Shown in pieces: positions 16,803 through 26,558 of a DNA stretch of 64,000 nt; the first letter of the stretch is position 1; the number at the start of each line of letters is the position of its first letter. The position numbers and the translations under genes were made by a program. The stretch covers positions 930,001 through 994,000 of the forward strand of contig NZ_CP058952.1 of the NCBI RefSeq assembly GCF_013423785.1, read 5' to 3'. The stretch is from Chitinibacter fontanus. GTDB taxonomy: Bacteria; Pseudomonadota; Gammaproteobacteria; Burkholderiales; Chitinibacteraceae. Under the pieces are notes generated by a model that was given only the letters and a program-made list of their open reading frames with translations, was not told the DNA's origin and ran no database searches.

Positions 16803-19592
16803 TTGCCTACATACTCAGCCGATCAATGCTTAAGTGGCAAAACAGAAAATATTTGGCGCCCCACTTCAGCTGGAAAAGCATTCACCTCTGCGCCTGATTG
16901 GCAATTGAGGATAATGCAAAACCAGTTCGAACTAAAGGTTGCCGGACAGATTGAACAAGGCGATATCCTTGAATTGGAAAAGTTGCGCATCACCCCAGGT
17001 ATTTTCTGGGCAGCAGCCACCTTTCCAACCACCAAGGGCAAAGAATACAAGGTTGATGGCATTCCTAACGAGAATGCGCGCGCTCTAGTTCAACACATAC
17101 GAGCGGCAGTAAATATTGAAAAGCGCAAAAGGTATATTGACGCGCAGATCAGGGACTTTAGCAGCCAGATAAGCAAGATTGTGCAATGGGTCAATCGAGT
17201 GAGCCAGGCGAGTACATCACAAATGGCCAAACGCGGTTGGCTATCCAAGGATTTCGTTTCGCTTCACAGTAGAAACAAACCCACCGACATTCCAACAGAA
17301 ATTTTCACTGAACCAGAAATTGTTGAGCACATCAAAACACAGCCTGCGCATATTCAATCCGCCATCAAGGTCTGGCAACGGTCATTCGATGAGGTGGCTT
17401 CAGGCATCAATGAGCGCCAATTAGCCAATGAATTGAGCATCAATAAAGCCTTTTTTGATAGCGTCGAAAAATCCCCGCTCACAGAGGAACAAGCCAAAGC
17501 CGTCGTGTGCTTTGATGATCGTGTGCTGCTCGTCGCTGCTGCAGGCTCGGGCAAAACGTCAACCATGGTTGCCAAAGCCGGCTATGCATTACGAAAAGGT
17601 TATTTTGCGGCGGACAAGATACTTCTGCTGGCGTTTAACAATGAAGCTGCCAAGGAGCTAAGAGAACGGATTCAAGCACGCCTAACACCACTGGGCCTTT
17701 CGGCAGAGCAAGTCACAGCAAGCACATTTCATGCTTTTGGTTTGAGTGTCATCGGCCAAGCGACTGGGAAAAAACCATCATTGGCCAAGTGGCTCGATAA
17801 CGGCCAAGATATTGAAGCGCTGCTTCAGATGGTAGATGACCTGAAAGACAGAGACCTGCAATTTCGAACCAACTGGGACTTATTTAGGCTCGTCCTGGGT
17901 GAGGATTTGCCAGAGTTTGGCAAAGAAGCCAGCAATCCTGATTCGTGGAACCCGACAACGAAAACCGATGGATTTTGGACGCTGAACAATGAAGTGGTCA
18001 AAAGTCGAGGTGAACTATTAATCGCGAACTGGTTTTTTTATAACGGCGTGAAATACGTATATGAACCTTCATATGCTCATTCCACTGCAGATGCCCAGCA
18101 TCGGCAATATACCCCTGACTTCTATTTACCTGATATCGATGCCTATCTTGAACATTGGGCGCTCGATGAAAAGGGTGAGCCCCCTGCAGAATTCAAGGGA
18201 TACAAGGACAGCTTGCTCTGGAAACGCAAGGTGCATGCTCAATTTGGCACCAAGCTGATTGAAACCACCATGGCACAACTCTGGTCGGGACAGGCATTTC
18301 AACACCTTGCAAATGAACTCAGTGAACGAGGGATTCAGCTGGATCCGAATCCAGACCGACCCGTACCTGGTAGAAAGCCGATTGAGAACCCAAGGCTCGC
18401 TAATACGTTCCGCTCGTTTCTCACACATGCTAAAAGCAATCGAATCGACATTGCTGCGCTTCGCCAAAAACTTCAATCAGGTCATGGCGGACATTTTCAA
18501 TTTCGTAGCCTGGTATTTATTCAGCTTTTTGAACAGATTTGGCAAGCATGGGCTGATCGCTTAAGACGAGAAGATTGCATTGACTTTGATGATATGCTCA
18601 ATCTCGCCAGCGACTGTATCGAACAGGGTAAATGGCAAAGCACCTATGAATTGGTGATGGTGGATGAGTTTCAAGATGCGAGTCAGGCGCGTGCACGCCT
18701 AGTCGCCAATTTGGCAAAGACACCCAATACATGCCTTTTTGCCGTGGGTGATGACTGGCAAAGTATTAATCGATTTGCGGGCGCAGATTTATCGGTCATG
18801 ACCGATTTTGAAGCGCTATTTGGGAAGTCTGTCACGCTGAAATTAGAAACCACCTTCCGTTGCCCTCAGGCATTGTGTGATATCAGTAGTGCATTCATTG
18901 CCAAAAATCCCAAGCAACTCAAAAAGAAGGTTCGGTCGGCTAAACCCAATATCGCCGATCCAGTAAGAATCATTCGTGTGCGTGATGAGTCTCGGATGGG
19001 CAGTGCAATCGAAAAAATACTCGAAACCATCGCCAGCTCCCACCAAGATCCAAGTAAAAAACTCAAGGTCTATGTCTTAGGGCGATATAACCGCGATCGT
19101 GCTTATCTTCCGCGTTACTTTGACACATCGAAACTAGAGGTCGCATTTATTACTGCGCACTCATCCAAAGGCTTAGAAGCGGATCACATCATCATTCCCC
19201 GCGTGACCTCAGAAACATTGGGTTTTCCAAGCAGAATTGAAGATGATCCAGTGCTGCAATTGGCAATGCCCCATGGCGACAACTACGAAAATGCCGAAGA
19301 GCGTCGGCTTTTCTATGTGGCACTAACACGCGCAAAGCTCGGCGTATCCATCCTGACCATCGAAGGGAAAGAATCCAAATTTGTGACTGAGCTAGTCAAA
19401 GACCATCAAATCAAGGTGACTGATATCGAGGGCAAAGCTAGTCAGGTTACGGTATGTCCAGCCTGCAATGAAGGGACAATTATTCAAAAGAACGGTCGAT
19501 ATGGCCCTTTCTTAGCGTGTAGCCGTTTTCCGAAGTGCAAACATAAATCAAAAATAGAAAGATCGAACACTGAGCGGAATTATCAGCACTAG
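16803..19592 (+). CDS. Helicase IV-like (HelD/UvrD) helicase with nuclease insertion and zinc ribbon
   Basis: 929 aa SF1 helicase. An N-terminal region like E. coli HelD precedes Walker A AAAGSGKT (about 246-252). Between the early and late motifs is an insertion of roughly residues 400-480 with PD-(D/E)XK features: GELLIANWFF, YTPDFYLPD, YLEHW and LWKRKVHAQF. Walker B is MVDEFQDAS; later motifs include GDDWQSINRFAGAD and TAHSSKGLEADHI. The C-terminus is a topoisomerase-type zinc ribbon (CPACNEG ... ACSRFPKC). The TTG at 16803 is the only start that keeps the N-terminal domain; an ATG at 16914 with a GAGG site is the alternative. It converges on the HNH gene 9 nt away. Likely defence or repair. 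Confidence 0.82.
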   Translation: MPTYSADQCLSGKTENIWRPTSAGKAFTSAPDWQLRIMQNQFELKVAGQIEQGDILELEKLRITPGIFWAAATFPTTKGKEYKVDGIPNENARALVQHIRAAVNIEKRKRYIDAQIRDFSSQISKIVQWVNRVSQASTSQMAKRGWLSKDFVSLHSRNKPTDIPTEIFTEPEIVEHIKTQPAHIQSAIKVWQRSFDEVASGINERQLANELSINKAFFDSVEKSPLTEEQAKAVVCFDDRVLLVAAAGSGKTSTMVAKAGYALRKGYFAADKILLLAFNNEAAKELRERIQARLTPLGLSAEQVTASTFHAFGLSVIGQATGKKPSLAKWLDNGQDIEALLQMVDDLKDRDLQFRTNWDLFRLVLGEDLPEFGKEASNPDSWNPTTKTDGFWTLNNEVVKSRGELLIANWFFYNGVKYVYEPSYAHSTADAQHRQYTPDFYLPDIDAYLEHWALDEKGEPPAEFKGYKDSLLWKRKVHAQFGTKLIETTMAQLWSGQAFQHLANELSERGIQLDPNPDRPVPGRKPIENPRLANTFRSFLTHAKSNRIDIAALRQKLQSGHGGHFQFRSLVFIQLFEQIWQAWADRLRREDCIDFDDMLNLASDCIEQGKWQSTYELVMVDEFQDASQARARLVANLAKTPNTCLFAVGDDWQSINRFAGADLSVMTDFEALFGKSVTLKLETTFRCPQALCDISSAFIAKNPKQLKKKVRSAKPNIADPVRIIRVRDESRMGSAIEKILETIASSHQDPSKKLKVYVLGRYNRDRAYLPRYFDTSKLEVAFITAHSSKGLEADHIIIPRVTSETLGFPSRIEDDPVLQLAMPHGDNYENAEERRLFYVALTRAKLGVSILTIEGKESKFVTELVKDHQIKVTDIEGKASQVTVCPACNEGTIIQKNGRYGPFLACSRFPKCKHKSKIERSNTERNYQH

Positions 19593-19601
19593 TGCTTTGC
19601 T

Positions 19602-20660
19602 TTAACGTTCAATGGCAGTGAGATAACGCGGGGAAATCAAATCATAGCTTTGGCTTCTGACCCAGGCAGAACCTTGCGCATTTAGCGCGGAGGAATAGGC
19701 CCAATGTGCTACTGACTTACTGGCTTGGCTATCAAATATAAACCCCGCTTCGCTGGCAATGCTCTGTAAATCATCTTGTTTCTGCTGTTTGCGCTCAAGC
19801 CAATTTTCTAGGTGAGTCAGTGATGCCAAATTGTCTGACTTGCTACGATTGCAACTTGCATGGGCCAAGACAAAGTTGTCACCGAGATCGCGTGGGTATG
19901 CTGAAAATGGAATGAAATGATCGACATCGGTAGATTGCATGACAACGCCGCAATAGAAGCAATGGTGCCCATCGAGTTTTCTTAACAATTTACCCAGAAT
20001 CATTAAGTTCGCTCGAGAGGTCTCGAACATGAAAGATTCAAGATCACCAGCCTGCCCCACTATTGAGCGGTTATCTTTATGACTTTTGACATATTCAACC
20101 CAGCGCGCACGTGCGAGTTGTTGGATTAATCCTTGAAAGGCCCGTAGGCAATAGACAACGCCGGGTAGCAGCAGGATTTGTCCTTTATCACGCGCATAAA
20201 TAAACGCGTGGGTTGCTCCGCCGTAGTTTTGTAAATAATTAAGCGGCTGGGCTGATACAACTGTGGCTACCTTCCCTTGCAAAGAACGATACGCCTCATG
20301 CGCTTTGGCAGCATTCAGCGTATTAATCCCCATCGAGTACGTGCTTCTAAACTCTGAAATGGCATTCACAATAGCAGCTTGCACGCCATGATTTTGCGCC
20401 AGTACTCCAGGAATTGTTTCCGGTAATCCTGAGGTGTAAGGTGTTGTTTGCTTCCAGTACAGTTCAATAAATTTATCCGCAATTAGCCGGTTTGAAACGA
20501 CAAGTTCTCGCCCATCTTGGACGTCACTTTCAACGGCAATTTCAGTCAGAGCGATCAGTAGCGCATATTTGTAAGTGGCGGAGAAATCACCCTCAGCAAA
20601 CAAGCGCTGGATTTTTGCAATAAAGTCCAGTTGCTGCTGCGCCGTTGGAATGGAGGTCAT
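19602..20660 (-). CDS. HNH endonuclease domain protein
   Basis: 352 aa. The C-terminal third carries an HNH site: HHCFYCGVVMQSTDVDHFIP (Cys pair, then the DVDHF His) and HASCNRSKSDNL (Asn and second Cys). The N-terminal two thirds are helical and not recognised. It is the last gene of a tightly packed NERD-HIT-HNH operon, overlapping the HIT gene by 4 nt. Proteins of this type occur in defence islands; substrate unknown. Confidence 0.78.
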   Translation of the reverse strand: MTSIPTAQQQLDFIAKIQRLFAEGDFSATYKYALLIALTEIAVESDVQDGRELVVSNRLIADKFIELYWKQTTPYTSGLPETIPGVLAQNHGVQAAIVNAISEFRSTYSMGINTLNAAKAHEAYRSLQGKVATVVSAQPLNYLQNYGGATHAFIYARDKGQILLLPGVVYCLRAFQGLIQQLARARWVEYVKSHKDNRSIVGQAGDLESFMFETSRANLMILGKLLRKLDGHHCFYCGVVMQSTDVDHFIPFSAYPRDLGDNFVLAHASCNRSKSDNLASLTHLENWLERKQQKQDDLQSIASEAGFIFDSQASKSVAHWAYSSALNAQGSAWVRSQSYDLISPRYLTAIER

Positions 20661-21037
20661 CGGGCTGTCCAGTAGTCAGCTTTTTCAGGAATCACATACC
20701 GCACCCCGCCGCGTGGGTCTGCCATATCACCGTCAAAACGGGGGATCAGGTGAATGTGCAAATGCGGCACTGTTTGTCCCGCAGCAGGACCATCGTTGAT
20801 ACCGATGTTGTAGGCGTTTGGTTTGAACTCTTGATCCAGCACTAATTTGGCCTGATCCAGCAGTTCAAATAAATCATCACGCTCTTGTTGATTTAGTTCG
20901 AAAAACGAACCAATGTGTCGGTGCGGAATGATCAATGTATGGCCGGGAGAGACCGGAAAACCATCACGGATAACAAACCCTGATTCATTTTCTGCAATTA
21001 CACGTTCAACAGGCATCGCGCAAAAAGGACACGGCAT
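20657..21037 (-). CDS. HIT family hydrolase
   Basis: 126 aa histidine-triad protein with the catalytic motif HLHIHLIPR and an N-terminal CPFC zinc-like pair. HIT enzymes hydrolyse dinucleoside polyphosphates or adenylated nucleotides. Sandwiched between NERD and HNH genes with 1-nt and 4-nt overlaps, it could remove or create a nucleotide signal or protect the host; that is inference. Confidence 0.88.
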   Translation of the reverse strand: MPCPFCAMPVERVIAENESGFVIRDGFPVSPGHTLIIPHRHIGSFFELNQQERDDLFELLDQAKLVLDQEFKPNAYNIGINDGPAAGQTVPHLHIHLIPRFDGDMADPRGGVRYVIPEKADYWTAR

Positions 21038-22080
21038 TACACTTTCTCTGGGGTTTTAGGCACTAACAAATTTTCAGGCCAGATAAAATACGGACCAAAC
21101 TTCGGACTAAATTTAGCTTCTCCACCAGCGGCTTTACCAGATGCAGTTAATTTGGGTTTCCCCTCTGAGAACTCAACCAAACCCTGTGTTACTAGCTGAT
21201 TAATCAGTTCTTGGGTGTTTTTAAAACCAAGTTTACTTGCTAATTTTGAGCTTGTGAGTTTGCTGCTTTCTGAAGAGTCAGCCTGATTAACCATGCCAGA
21301 TTTTGGCTCTTCAATATCTACATCAGGCTTTTCCCCGGACGCACTCGCCTTTCGGGCAAGGCCAAATTTGGCAATGTAATCGGTTTTATGGGGCCGATGG
21401 TGCCTAGTAAAAACCTCGGCGACATCTTGAAGCGTATCGCTCGAAACGAACTTTGCTAACCCACCAAATACTCGTCCAAAGCTAACATCTTCGGCATTGG
21501 TCTTGGTGATCCACTCCAAAATACCGTCCGCTTTGATCACGTTCTTGGTGTCGTATTTCTGTGGACGCGAAATTCGTTGATTTTTGCTGACCATGACGAC
21601 GCTTATAAAGTCGGGATGCAGTGTTACGCCAAGTCGAGTTGGAAGCGGTAAAGTCTTACTCAAGTCTTTAAGTACCACAATGTGCTTTTCATTCTGCGCC
21701 AATGGACTCGGTATACCGAACTTTTTCTTAGGGTATATCGCAGTAAATTCACCGGAGTCATTGATTTCAAGATCTGCGTTGAAATTCTTGGTTTCAATCA
21801 CGTAGACCTCAAGCATTCGATTAATTAGAAGGTGATCAATCTGAGCAACACGGCCGTTATGCTCAATGCGTAGATCATGAATAACCATCCAGTTTTTTGA
21901 GTCCTTCAAATAGAAGTCGACTTCATAGGCACTGTTCTGCTCACCGACTTCGCCTTGTTTAACTCGATATATTTCACTCGAAATATTCTCTCGCTGCTGG
22001 GTGGATAAATCACCTCTCTCCAGCAGGAGATTAAGTTCGTTTAACTGGGCTTGCTTTGAGTCAGGGGCCTTCACAATCAT
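21037..22080 (-). CDS. NERD domain (nuclease-related) protein
   Basis: 347 aa. The N-terminal region shows NERD/PD-(D/E)XK residues: QGEVGEQNSAYE (Glu47), RVAQIDHLLI (Asp82) and VIETKN (Glu96, Lys98). A central segment (about 150-200) completes the fold; the C-terminus (about 265-347) is a small helical, possibly winged-helix, module (LTSSKLASKLGFKNTQELIN). First gene of the NERD-HIT-HNH operon. Confidence 0.82.
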   Translation of the reverse strand: MIVKAPDSKQAQLNELNLLLERGDLSTQQRENISSEIYRVKQGEVGEQNSAYEVDFYLKDSKNWMVIHDLRIEHNGRVAQIDHLLINRMLEVYVIETKNFNADLEINDSGEFTAIYPKKKFGIPSPLAQNEKHIVVLKDLSKTLPLPTRLGVTLHPDFISVVMVSKNQRISRPQKYDTKNVIKADGILEWITKTNAEDVSFGRVFGGLAKFVSSDTLQDVAEVFTRHHRPHKTDYIAKFGLARKASASGEKPDVDIEEPKSGMVNQADSSESSKLTSSKLASKLGFKNTQELINQLVTQGLVEFSEGKPKLTASGKAAGGEAKFSPKFGPYFIWPENLLVPKTPEKV

Positions 22081-22212
22081 TATTCTTACGCCTTGCGATT
22101 GAATTTAAGCAAAATTCTAACCTTAATCATTACAGTAAATCCAAAATACTCACTCTTCTACCGCACTGCGCAATTCATGCCACGCAAGATGACTAGGCAT
22201 CAAGCAAAAGTT

Positions 22213-22875
22213 CTATTCAAATAGAAACCCCATTGGGGAGTTCACTTTCAACTTTGGCGCCGCAATTGTTCGCAAGTCATCCGCAGGTAGGTGCCTGAGG
22301 AAAGTTCGAGCCACTTCGGCGTTGTTGCAGTCTAACCAAGCATCGTAGTCATGTTCAGGGATGATGACCAAGCCCCGTTTTTCATCGTTGGGTTTGTGCA
22401 TTCGCTTCATCAGTGGGTGATCGTCGGCATTGATGGTGATTTGGGTGAATGAATAGCTTAGTTGGCCGTTTTCTTCTTCCCACGTGCGCCAAATGCCGGC
22501 CACAGCAAAGGGTTCATTGCTGGCGAGGCTAATTTGATGGCGTACCGCTTTACCTGATTCGTAGCATGGCTCGAAAAATCCAAGCATCGGCACTAAGCAA
22601 AATTGGCTGTTGCGCCATGCTCCGCGATAGCTTTTCAATTCCCAAATCGTTTCAGCCCGTGCATTCATTGTGCTGTAGCGCGTACCTTGCGGGAGCTTGC
22701 GCTGCGGTAAGAAGCCATAGTTGGCGATGATGGCTTGGCGTGCCATATCACCCGCAACCAAGATTGGGGCTTGATAGTCTTGCCACACTTCAGCAGGCCA
22801 ATCTTCATCGGGCGGCGCAGCCTCAAAATGGCTCAACAAGGTTTGCTTCGGGATAGTTAAATAATTAACGCACAT
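22213..22875 (-). CDS. SRAP/HMCES-type SOS response-associated peptidase (YedK-like)
   Basis: 220 aa. The protein begins MCVNY, exposing the catalytic Cys2 after Met removal; further family residues are NARAET, LGFFEP (Glu) and a MKRMHKP His segment. HMCES/YedK proteins crosslink to abasic sites in single-stranded DNA and shield them. It is divergent from umuDC across 60 bp that contain an SOS-type operator, so all three genes are probably induced together by DNA damage. No strong ribosome site is visible. Confidence 0.92.
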   Translation of the reverse strand: MCVNYLTIPKQTLLSHFEAAPPDEDWPAEVWQDYQAPILVAGDMARQAIIANYGFLPQRKLPQGTRYSTMNARAETIWELKSYRGAWRNSQFCLVPMLGFFEPCYESGKAVRHQISLASNEPFAVAGIWRTWEEENGQLSYSFTQITINADDHPLMKRMHKPNDEKRGLVIIPEHDYDAWLDCNNAEVARTFLRHLPADDLRTIAAPKLKVNSPMGFLFE

Positions 22876-22884
22876 CGCAAAAAG

Positions 22885-22903
22885 AGAACGTTCGTTCTAT
22901 AAT
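22885..22903 (+). promoter_or_regulatory. SOS-type operator overlapping the umuD promoter -10
   Basis: AGAAC-GTTC-GTTCT (22885-22898) is a perfect GAAC-N4-GTTC inverted repeat, the layout of LexA/DinR boxes in Gram-positive bacteria rather than the E. coli CTGT-N8-ACAG box. TATAAT (22898-22903) directly abuts it. The position would let one repressor block umuDC and the divergent SRAP gene. Confidence 0.7.
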
Positions 22904-22935
22904 AGTCTGATTCCAGTTCAGATAAGGATACTGCG

Positions 22936-23385
22936 ATGACGAGTTTTTTGCAGGGGCCATTTCCAGTTGATCCCAATCCAGCAGTGCACTACCTGCCTTG
23001 GATTGGTGAATCAGTCCCCGCAGGGTTTCCCTCACCTGCTGCCGATTGGGTTGAAGATCGGGTCGATCTCAACCAGCACTTAATTAGCCATCCAGAGGCA
23101 ACGTTTTACTTTACGGTATCGGGCGATAGCATGGTCAGTCATTTATCCGAGCGTACCATTCCCAATGGAGCGACGCTGGTTGTCGATCGTGCAATTCAAG
23201 CCAAACACAATGACATTGTGGTGGCGGCGATTGATGGCGACTTTACCGTGAAGCGGCTGTTCCAACGCGGCAAGCACTTAGCTTTGGTGGCCGAGAATCC
23301 CGACTACCCACCCATTGTGCTCGGTGATGAGCAAGAATTATCGGTCTGGGGCGTGGTCATTGCCTGGATTGTGCGCCCGAAATGA
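22936..23385 (+). CDS. umuD: DNA polymerase V accessory protein UmuD
   Basis: 149 aa LexA-like autoprotease. The self-cleavage site is Ala29-Gly30 (VPAGFPSP), the nucleophile Ser65 (VSGDSMVS) and the base Lys106 (FTVKRL). RecA-stimulated cleavage yields UmuD', which forms Pol V with UmuC. The operator and -10 lie about 40 bp upstream. It overlaps umuC by ATGA. Confidence 0.95.
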   Translation: MTSFLQGPFPVDPNPAVHYLPWIGESVPAGFPSPAADWVEDRVDLNQHLISHPEATFYFTVSGDSMVSHLSERTIPNGATLVVDRAIQAKHNDIVVAAIDGDFTVKRLFQRGKHLALVAENPDYPPIVLGDEQELSVWGVVIAWIVRPK

Positions 23386-24647
23386 TTGCGCTGATCGACG
23401 TAAACAACTTTTATGTCAGCTGCCAGCGGGTGTTCGAGCCCAAGCTAGAAGGCAAACCCATGGTCGTGTTATCAAATAACGATGGCTGTGTCATTTCACG
23501 CTCGGCAGAAGCCAAAGCGCTGGGCGTGAAGATGGGTGCGCCTTGGCATCAATTACGCGAGTTTGCCAAAGAAACCGGCCTGATTGCCTACAGCAGCAAC
23601 TATGCCCTGTATGCCGATATGAGTAATCGGGTAATGCGGGTGCTTGGGATGTTTAGCCCGCATCAGGAAATCTATTCAATTGACGAGTGTTTCTTGGGTT
23701 TAAATGGTATCGGCGGTGATTACACTGAACTCGGTCAAACCCTCAAACAAACAGTGATGCAGTGGACTGGTTTACCCGTGTGCGTCGGGATTGCGCCAAC
23801 AAAGACGCTCGCCAAACTGGCCAACCACATCGCAAAAAAACGTACTGGGTTTGCTGGTGTATGCGAATGGGCCAAGTTCAGCCCTGATCAACAGTTACAA
23901 ATTATGCGCGAGATTGAAGTCGGTGAAGTTTGGGGTGTGGGGCGTAAAATCTCGCAACGCTTAAATCAGCAAGGGATCTACAGTGCAGCTGATTTAGCCC
24001 AAGCAAATTCGGAGCAAATTCGGGCACGCTATAGCGTGGTACTACAACGTACCGTAGAAGAACTGAATGGCCATCCCTGCATTCAGATCGAAGAAATGCA
24101 GCCGGATAAGCAGCAGATCTTATGCTCGCGCTCTTTTGGCCAGCCGATCTATACCGAGCAACAATTGGCCGAAGCGATTAGTACCTATATCGCGCGAGCC
24201 GCTGAAAAGCTAAGAATGCAAAAATCTGTAGCAGCCAGCCTCAGTATCTTTATTCGCACAAATCCATTTCGACCGAAAGACCCGCAATACAGTCGGCATG
24301 TGATGCTGCCCTTGTCCCAAGCCACTGACGACACCTTAAAACTCACCCAAGTCGCGTTATGGATGTTGGCACGCATTTACCAGCCGGGGTTTAGCTATGC
24401 CAAAGCGGGCGTGATGCTCAGCGACCTTCAGCCCAATACCGCGATTCAAGGCCATCTATTCCTGCAAACGGCAGACCCGATGAAACGAGCTGAACTCAAT
24501 GCCACGATGGATGAAATTAATCGCCGCTGGGGTCGAGGCAGTATTCACCTCGCCAGCGCAGGAGCACATCACGCCTGGAAAATGAAGCAAAACAGTCTGT
24601 CGCCGTTTTGGACCACGCGATGGAGTGATTTACCTGTGGTTAAGTAA
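23382..24647 (+). CDS. umuC: Y-family translesion DNA polymerase UmuC
   Basis: 421 aa, full length for UmuC. Palm residues are visible in [14 protein letters not shown] and YSIDECFL, with the YADM and helix-hairpin-helix ([16 protein letters not shown]) regions. The C-terminal little-finger domain ends with the family-typical [15 protein letters not shown]. It carries out error-prone synthesis past DNA lesions together with UmuD'. On mobile elements it often accompanies SOS-controlled cargo. Confidence 0.96.
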   Translation: MIALIDVNNFYVSCQRVFEPKLEGKPMVVLSNNDGCVISRSAEAKALGVKMGAPWHQLREFAKETGLIAYSSNYALYADMSNRVMRVLGMFSPHQEIYSIDECFLGLNGIGGDYTELGQTLKQTVMQWTGLPVCVGIAPTKTLAKLANHIAKKRTGFAGVCEWAKFSPDQQLQIMREIEVGEVWGVGRKISQRLNQQGIYSAADLAQANSEQIRARYSVVLQRTVEELNGHPCIQIEEMQPDKQQILCSRSFGQPIYTEQQLAEAISTYIARAAEKLRMQKSVAASLSIFIRTNPFRPKDPQYSRHVMLPLSQATDDTLKLTQVALWMLARIYQPGFSYAKAGVMLSDLQPNTAIQGHLFLQTADPMKRAELNATMDEINRRWGRGSIHLASAGAHHAWKMKQNSLSPFWTTRWSDLPVVK

Positions 24648-24728
24648 TTGCTTACTTCGTCCTTAACGAGCCTTCAGATTGACACTCAAATATAATTAAC
24701 CTTCGAAAACCAACAAGAAAGAACAACC

Positions 24729-25397
24729 ATGCGTTTACTCACTCTGATTCTCTGTTTCTGTTGTGCCCCTATTTTTGCGCAACAAATTTCTGGTCAAGTC
24801 ATTGGCGTCAGTGATGGTGATACGGCTACCGTCCTTACTGGGGATCGTAAACCAGTCAAAATCCGATTAGCTCAAATTGATGCACCAGAAAAAGCACAAG
24901 CCTTTGGCGAACGCTCGAAACAATCGCTGTCGGAATTGATTTACGGAAAGAACGTAACCGTTGAGGTTGAAACCACAGACAAATACGGACGGACTGTCGG
25001 GAAAATCATGGTTGGCGGTGTAGATGCCAATTTGGAACAAATCAAACGCGGCATGGCGTGGTTTTACGTTCAGTATGGAAAAGATGCGAAATACCGTGAT
25101 GCAGAAACCAAAGCAAAATTGGCAAAGTTAGGTCTTTGGTCTGAGGCCAATCCAACGGCCCCTTGGGAATGGCGTCACAGCGGCAAAACGACAACAACAA
25201 GTAACACTTCACCGTCTACACCTGTTCATAAGCAGCAAAGCAATACAACTAATGCTTCAAGCTTTACCTGTGGCTCAAAACGCTACTGCAAAGAAATGTC
25301 ATCGTGCGAAGAAGCTAAGTTCTATTTACAGCAATGCGGTGCCACAAAGATCGATGGTGATGGCGACGGAGTTCCGTGCGAGAAACTTTGTAGTTGA
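24729..25397 (+). CDS. Secreted thermonuclease-like (SNase) protein with excalibur domain
   Basis: 222 aa. A signal peptide (MRLLTLILCFCCAPIFAQQ) is followed by an SNase domain with VIGVSDGDTATVL, RLAQIDAPEKAQAFGERS and KYGRTVGKI, containing the family's Asp, Arg and Glu catalytic residues. A Thr/Ser-rich linker leads to a C-terminal excalibur calcium-binding motif (DGDGDGVPCEKLC). It likely degrades extracellular or periplasmic nucleic acid. Whether this acts as defence against incoming DNA is inference. Confidence 0.92.
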   Translation: MRLLTLILCFCCAPIFAQQISGQVIGVSDGDTATVLTGDRKPVKIRLAQIDAPEKAQAFGERSKQSLSELIYGKNVTVEVETTDKYGRTVGKIMVGGVDANLEQIKRGMAWFYVQYGKDAKYRDAETKAKLAKLGLWSEANPTAPWEWRHSGKTTTTSNTSPSTPVHKQQSNTTNASSFTCGSKRYCKEMSSCEEAKFYLQQCGATKIDGDGDGVPCEKLCS

Positions 25398-25427
25398 ACA
25401 AATTATCGTTTGTAACTGGAGATTTAA

Positions 25428-26558
25428 ATGGCAAGCCCTCTTTCATTGCTTACTAGCGCTGATGCTGTAAGGGCAGCAATTGCGGAATGTGATCAACTTG
25501 GTCGTGATGAATTTTTAAAGAAATATGGGTACAAGAATTCTCGCTTATATCCACTTGAATACCAAGGAAACATCTATGACTCCAAGGCTATTGCCGGTGT
25601 GGCATATGGCTACGAGCATGGCACTCCTCTAAAAGCTAGTGAATTCAACGGTGGTGTTGCTACGGTTATTCCTGCCTTGGCACGTTTGGGCTTTAATGTA
25701 ATGGAAGCAAATAATCCAAGCATAGCCCTTGTAAAAGGAACCACATATTTCCGAAAAGATCTATTGGCGAAATATGGAGGCCAGCTTCAGTGCGGGATTT
25801 GGACACCAAAAGAATTTCCGGTTGTTTTGTTATTCACAGGTGATAATGGAAAAAACTATGGATATAGAGACGGCTGGACTGAAGATGGTGTTTTTCTGTA
25901 CACAGGGGAAGGCCAGACTGGTGATATGACATTTACGAATGGAAATTTAGCAATTCGTGAACATAGAAATAATGGAAAAGACCTTCTTTTATTTGAAGAT
26001 TTGGGAAAAGGCAAGGGGGTTCGCTACATAGGTTTGTTTGAGTGCGGCTCGTGGCATGAAAAGAATGGCTATGATAAAAAAAATCAAAAAAGGAAGCTTA
26101 TAATTTTCAATTTAATACCGGTAGAAACTGCAGCAACCGATATTGAAACTCAACTGGAAGCTGTAAATACTAGCCAATCGTTTGAAGATTTAAGAGCAGC
26201 AGCATATGCAGCTTCAAAAACAAACAAAGCGGGTTCGAAAGCAAGTGAAACTAAACGCTCATGGTATGAGCGGAGCGCTAAAGTTAGCAATTATGTTCTG
26301 AAAAGATCCAAGGGTATCTGCGAAGCTTGCGACCAGCCTGCACCATTTATGAAGAAAAATGGCACTCCATATTTAGAGCCACATCATACACGTCGTCTAG
26401 CAGATAACGGACTAGATCACCCTATCTGGGTCGGTGCGATCTGTCCTACATGCCATCGGCGTATTCACTCTGGTCAGGACGGTATTGAGTGGAATAAGCA
26501 GCTTCAGACGCGCTTGAAGAAAAAAGAAGAAGAAATTGGCCTTCTACCTACTGAGTAG
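25428..26558 (+). CDS. McrA-like modification-dependent HNH endonuclease (type IV restriction candidate)
   Basis: 376 aa. Three parts are visible. An N-terminal domain (about 1-95; KNSRLYPLEYQGNIYDSKAI) resembles the head of ScoMcrA-type enzymes. A middle domain (about 100-235; GIWTPKEFPVVLLFTGDNG, YTGEGQTGDM) resembles their SRA-like modified-base-binding fold. The C-terminal HNH has CEACDQP (from about 298), EPHHTRRLADNG and CPTCHRRIHSG. Family members cut DNA carrying methylated or phosphorothioated bases. GGAG precedes the start. Divergent orientation from the next genes suggests its own promoter. Confidence 0.83.
   Translation: MASPLSLLTSADAVRAAIAECDQLGRDEFLKKYGYKNSRLYPLEYQGNIYDSKAIAGVAYGYEHGTPLKASEFNGGVATVIPALARLGFNVMEANNPSIALVKGTTYFRKDLLAKYGGQLQCGIWTPKEFPVVLLFTGDNGKNYGYRDGWTEDGVFLYTGEGQTGDMTFTNGNLAIREHRNNGKDLLLFEDLGKGKGVRYIGLFECGSWHEKNGYDKKNQKRKLIIFNLIPVETAATDIETQLEAVNTSQSFEDLRAAAYAASKTNKAGSKASETKRSWYERSAKVSNYVLKRSKGICEACDQPAPFMKKNGTPYLEPHHTRRLADNGLDHPIWVGAICPTCHRRIHSGQDGIEWNKQLQTRLKKKEEEIGLLPTE

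Noticed and set aside
16803..19592. Gabija GajB
   Set aside because: The helicase is of the HelD type with an inserted nuclease and zinc ribbon, and no GajA-like OLD/TOPRIM gene adjoins it.
24679..24696. Promoter TTGACA/TATAAT before the thermonuclease gene
   Set aside because: The two boxes are only 6 bp apart, which does not allow sigma-70 recognition as a pair; the TATAAT alone may still be used.
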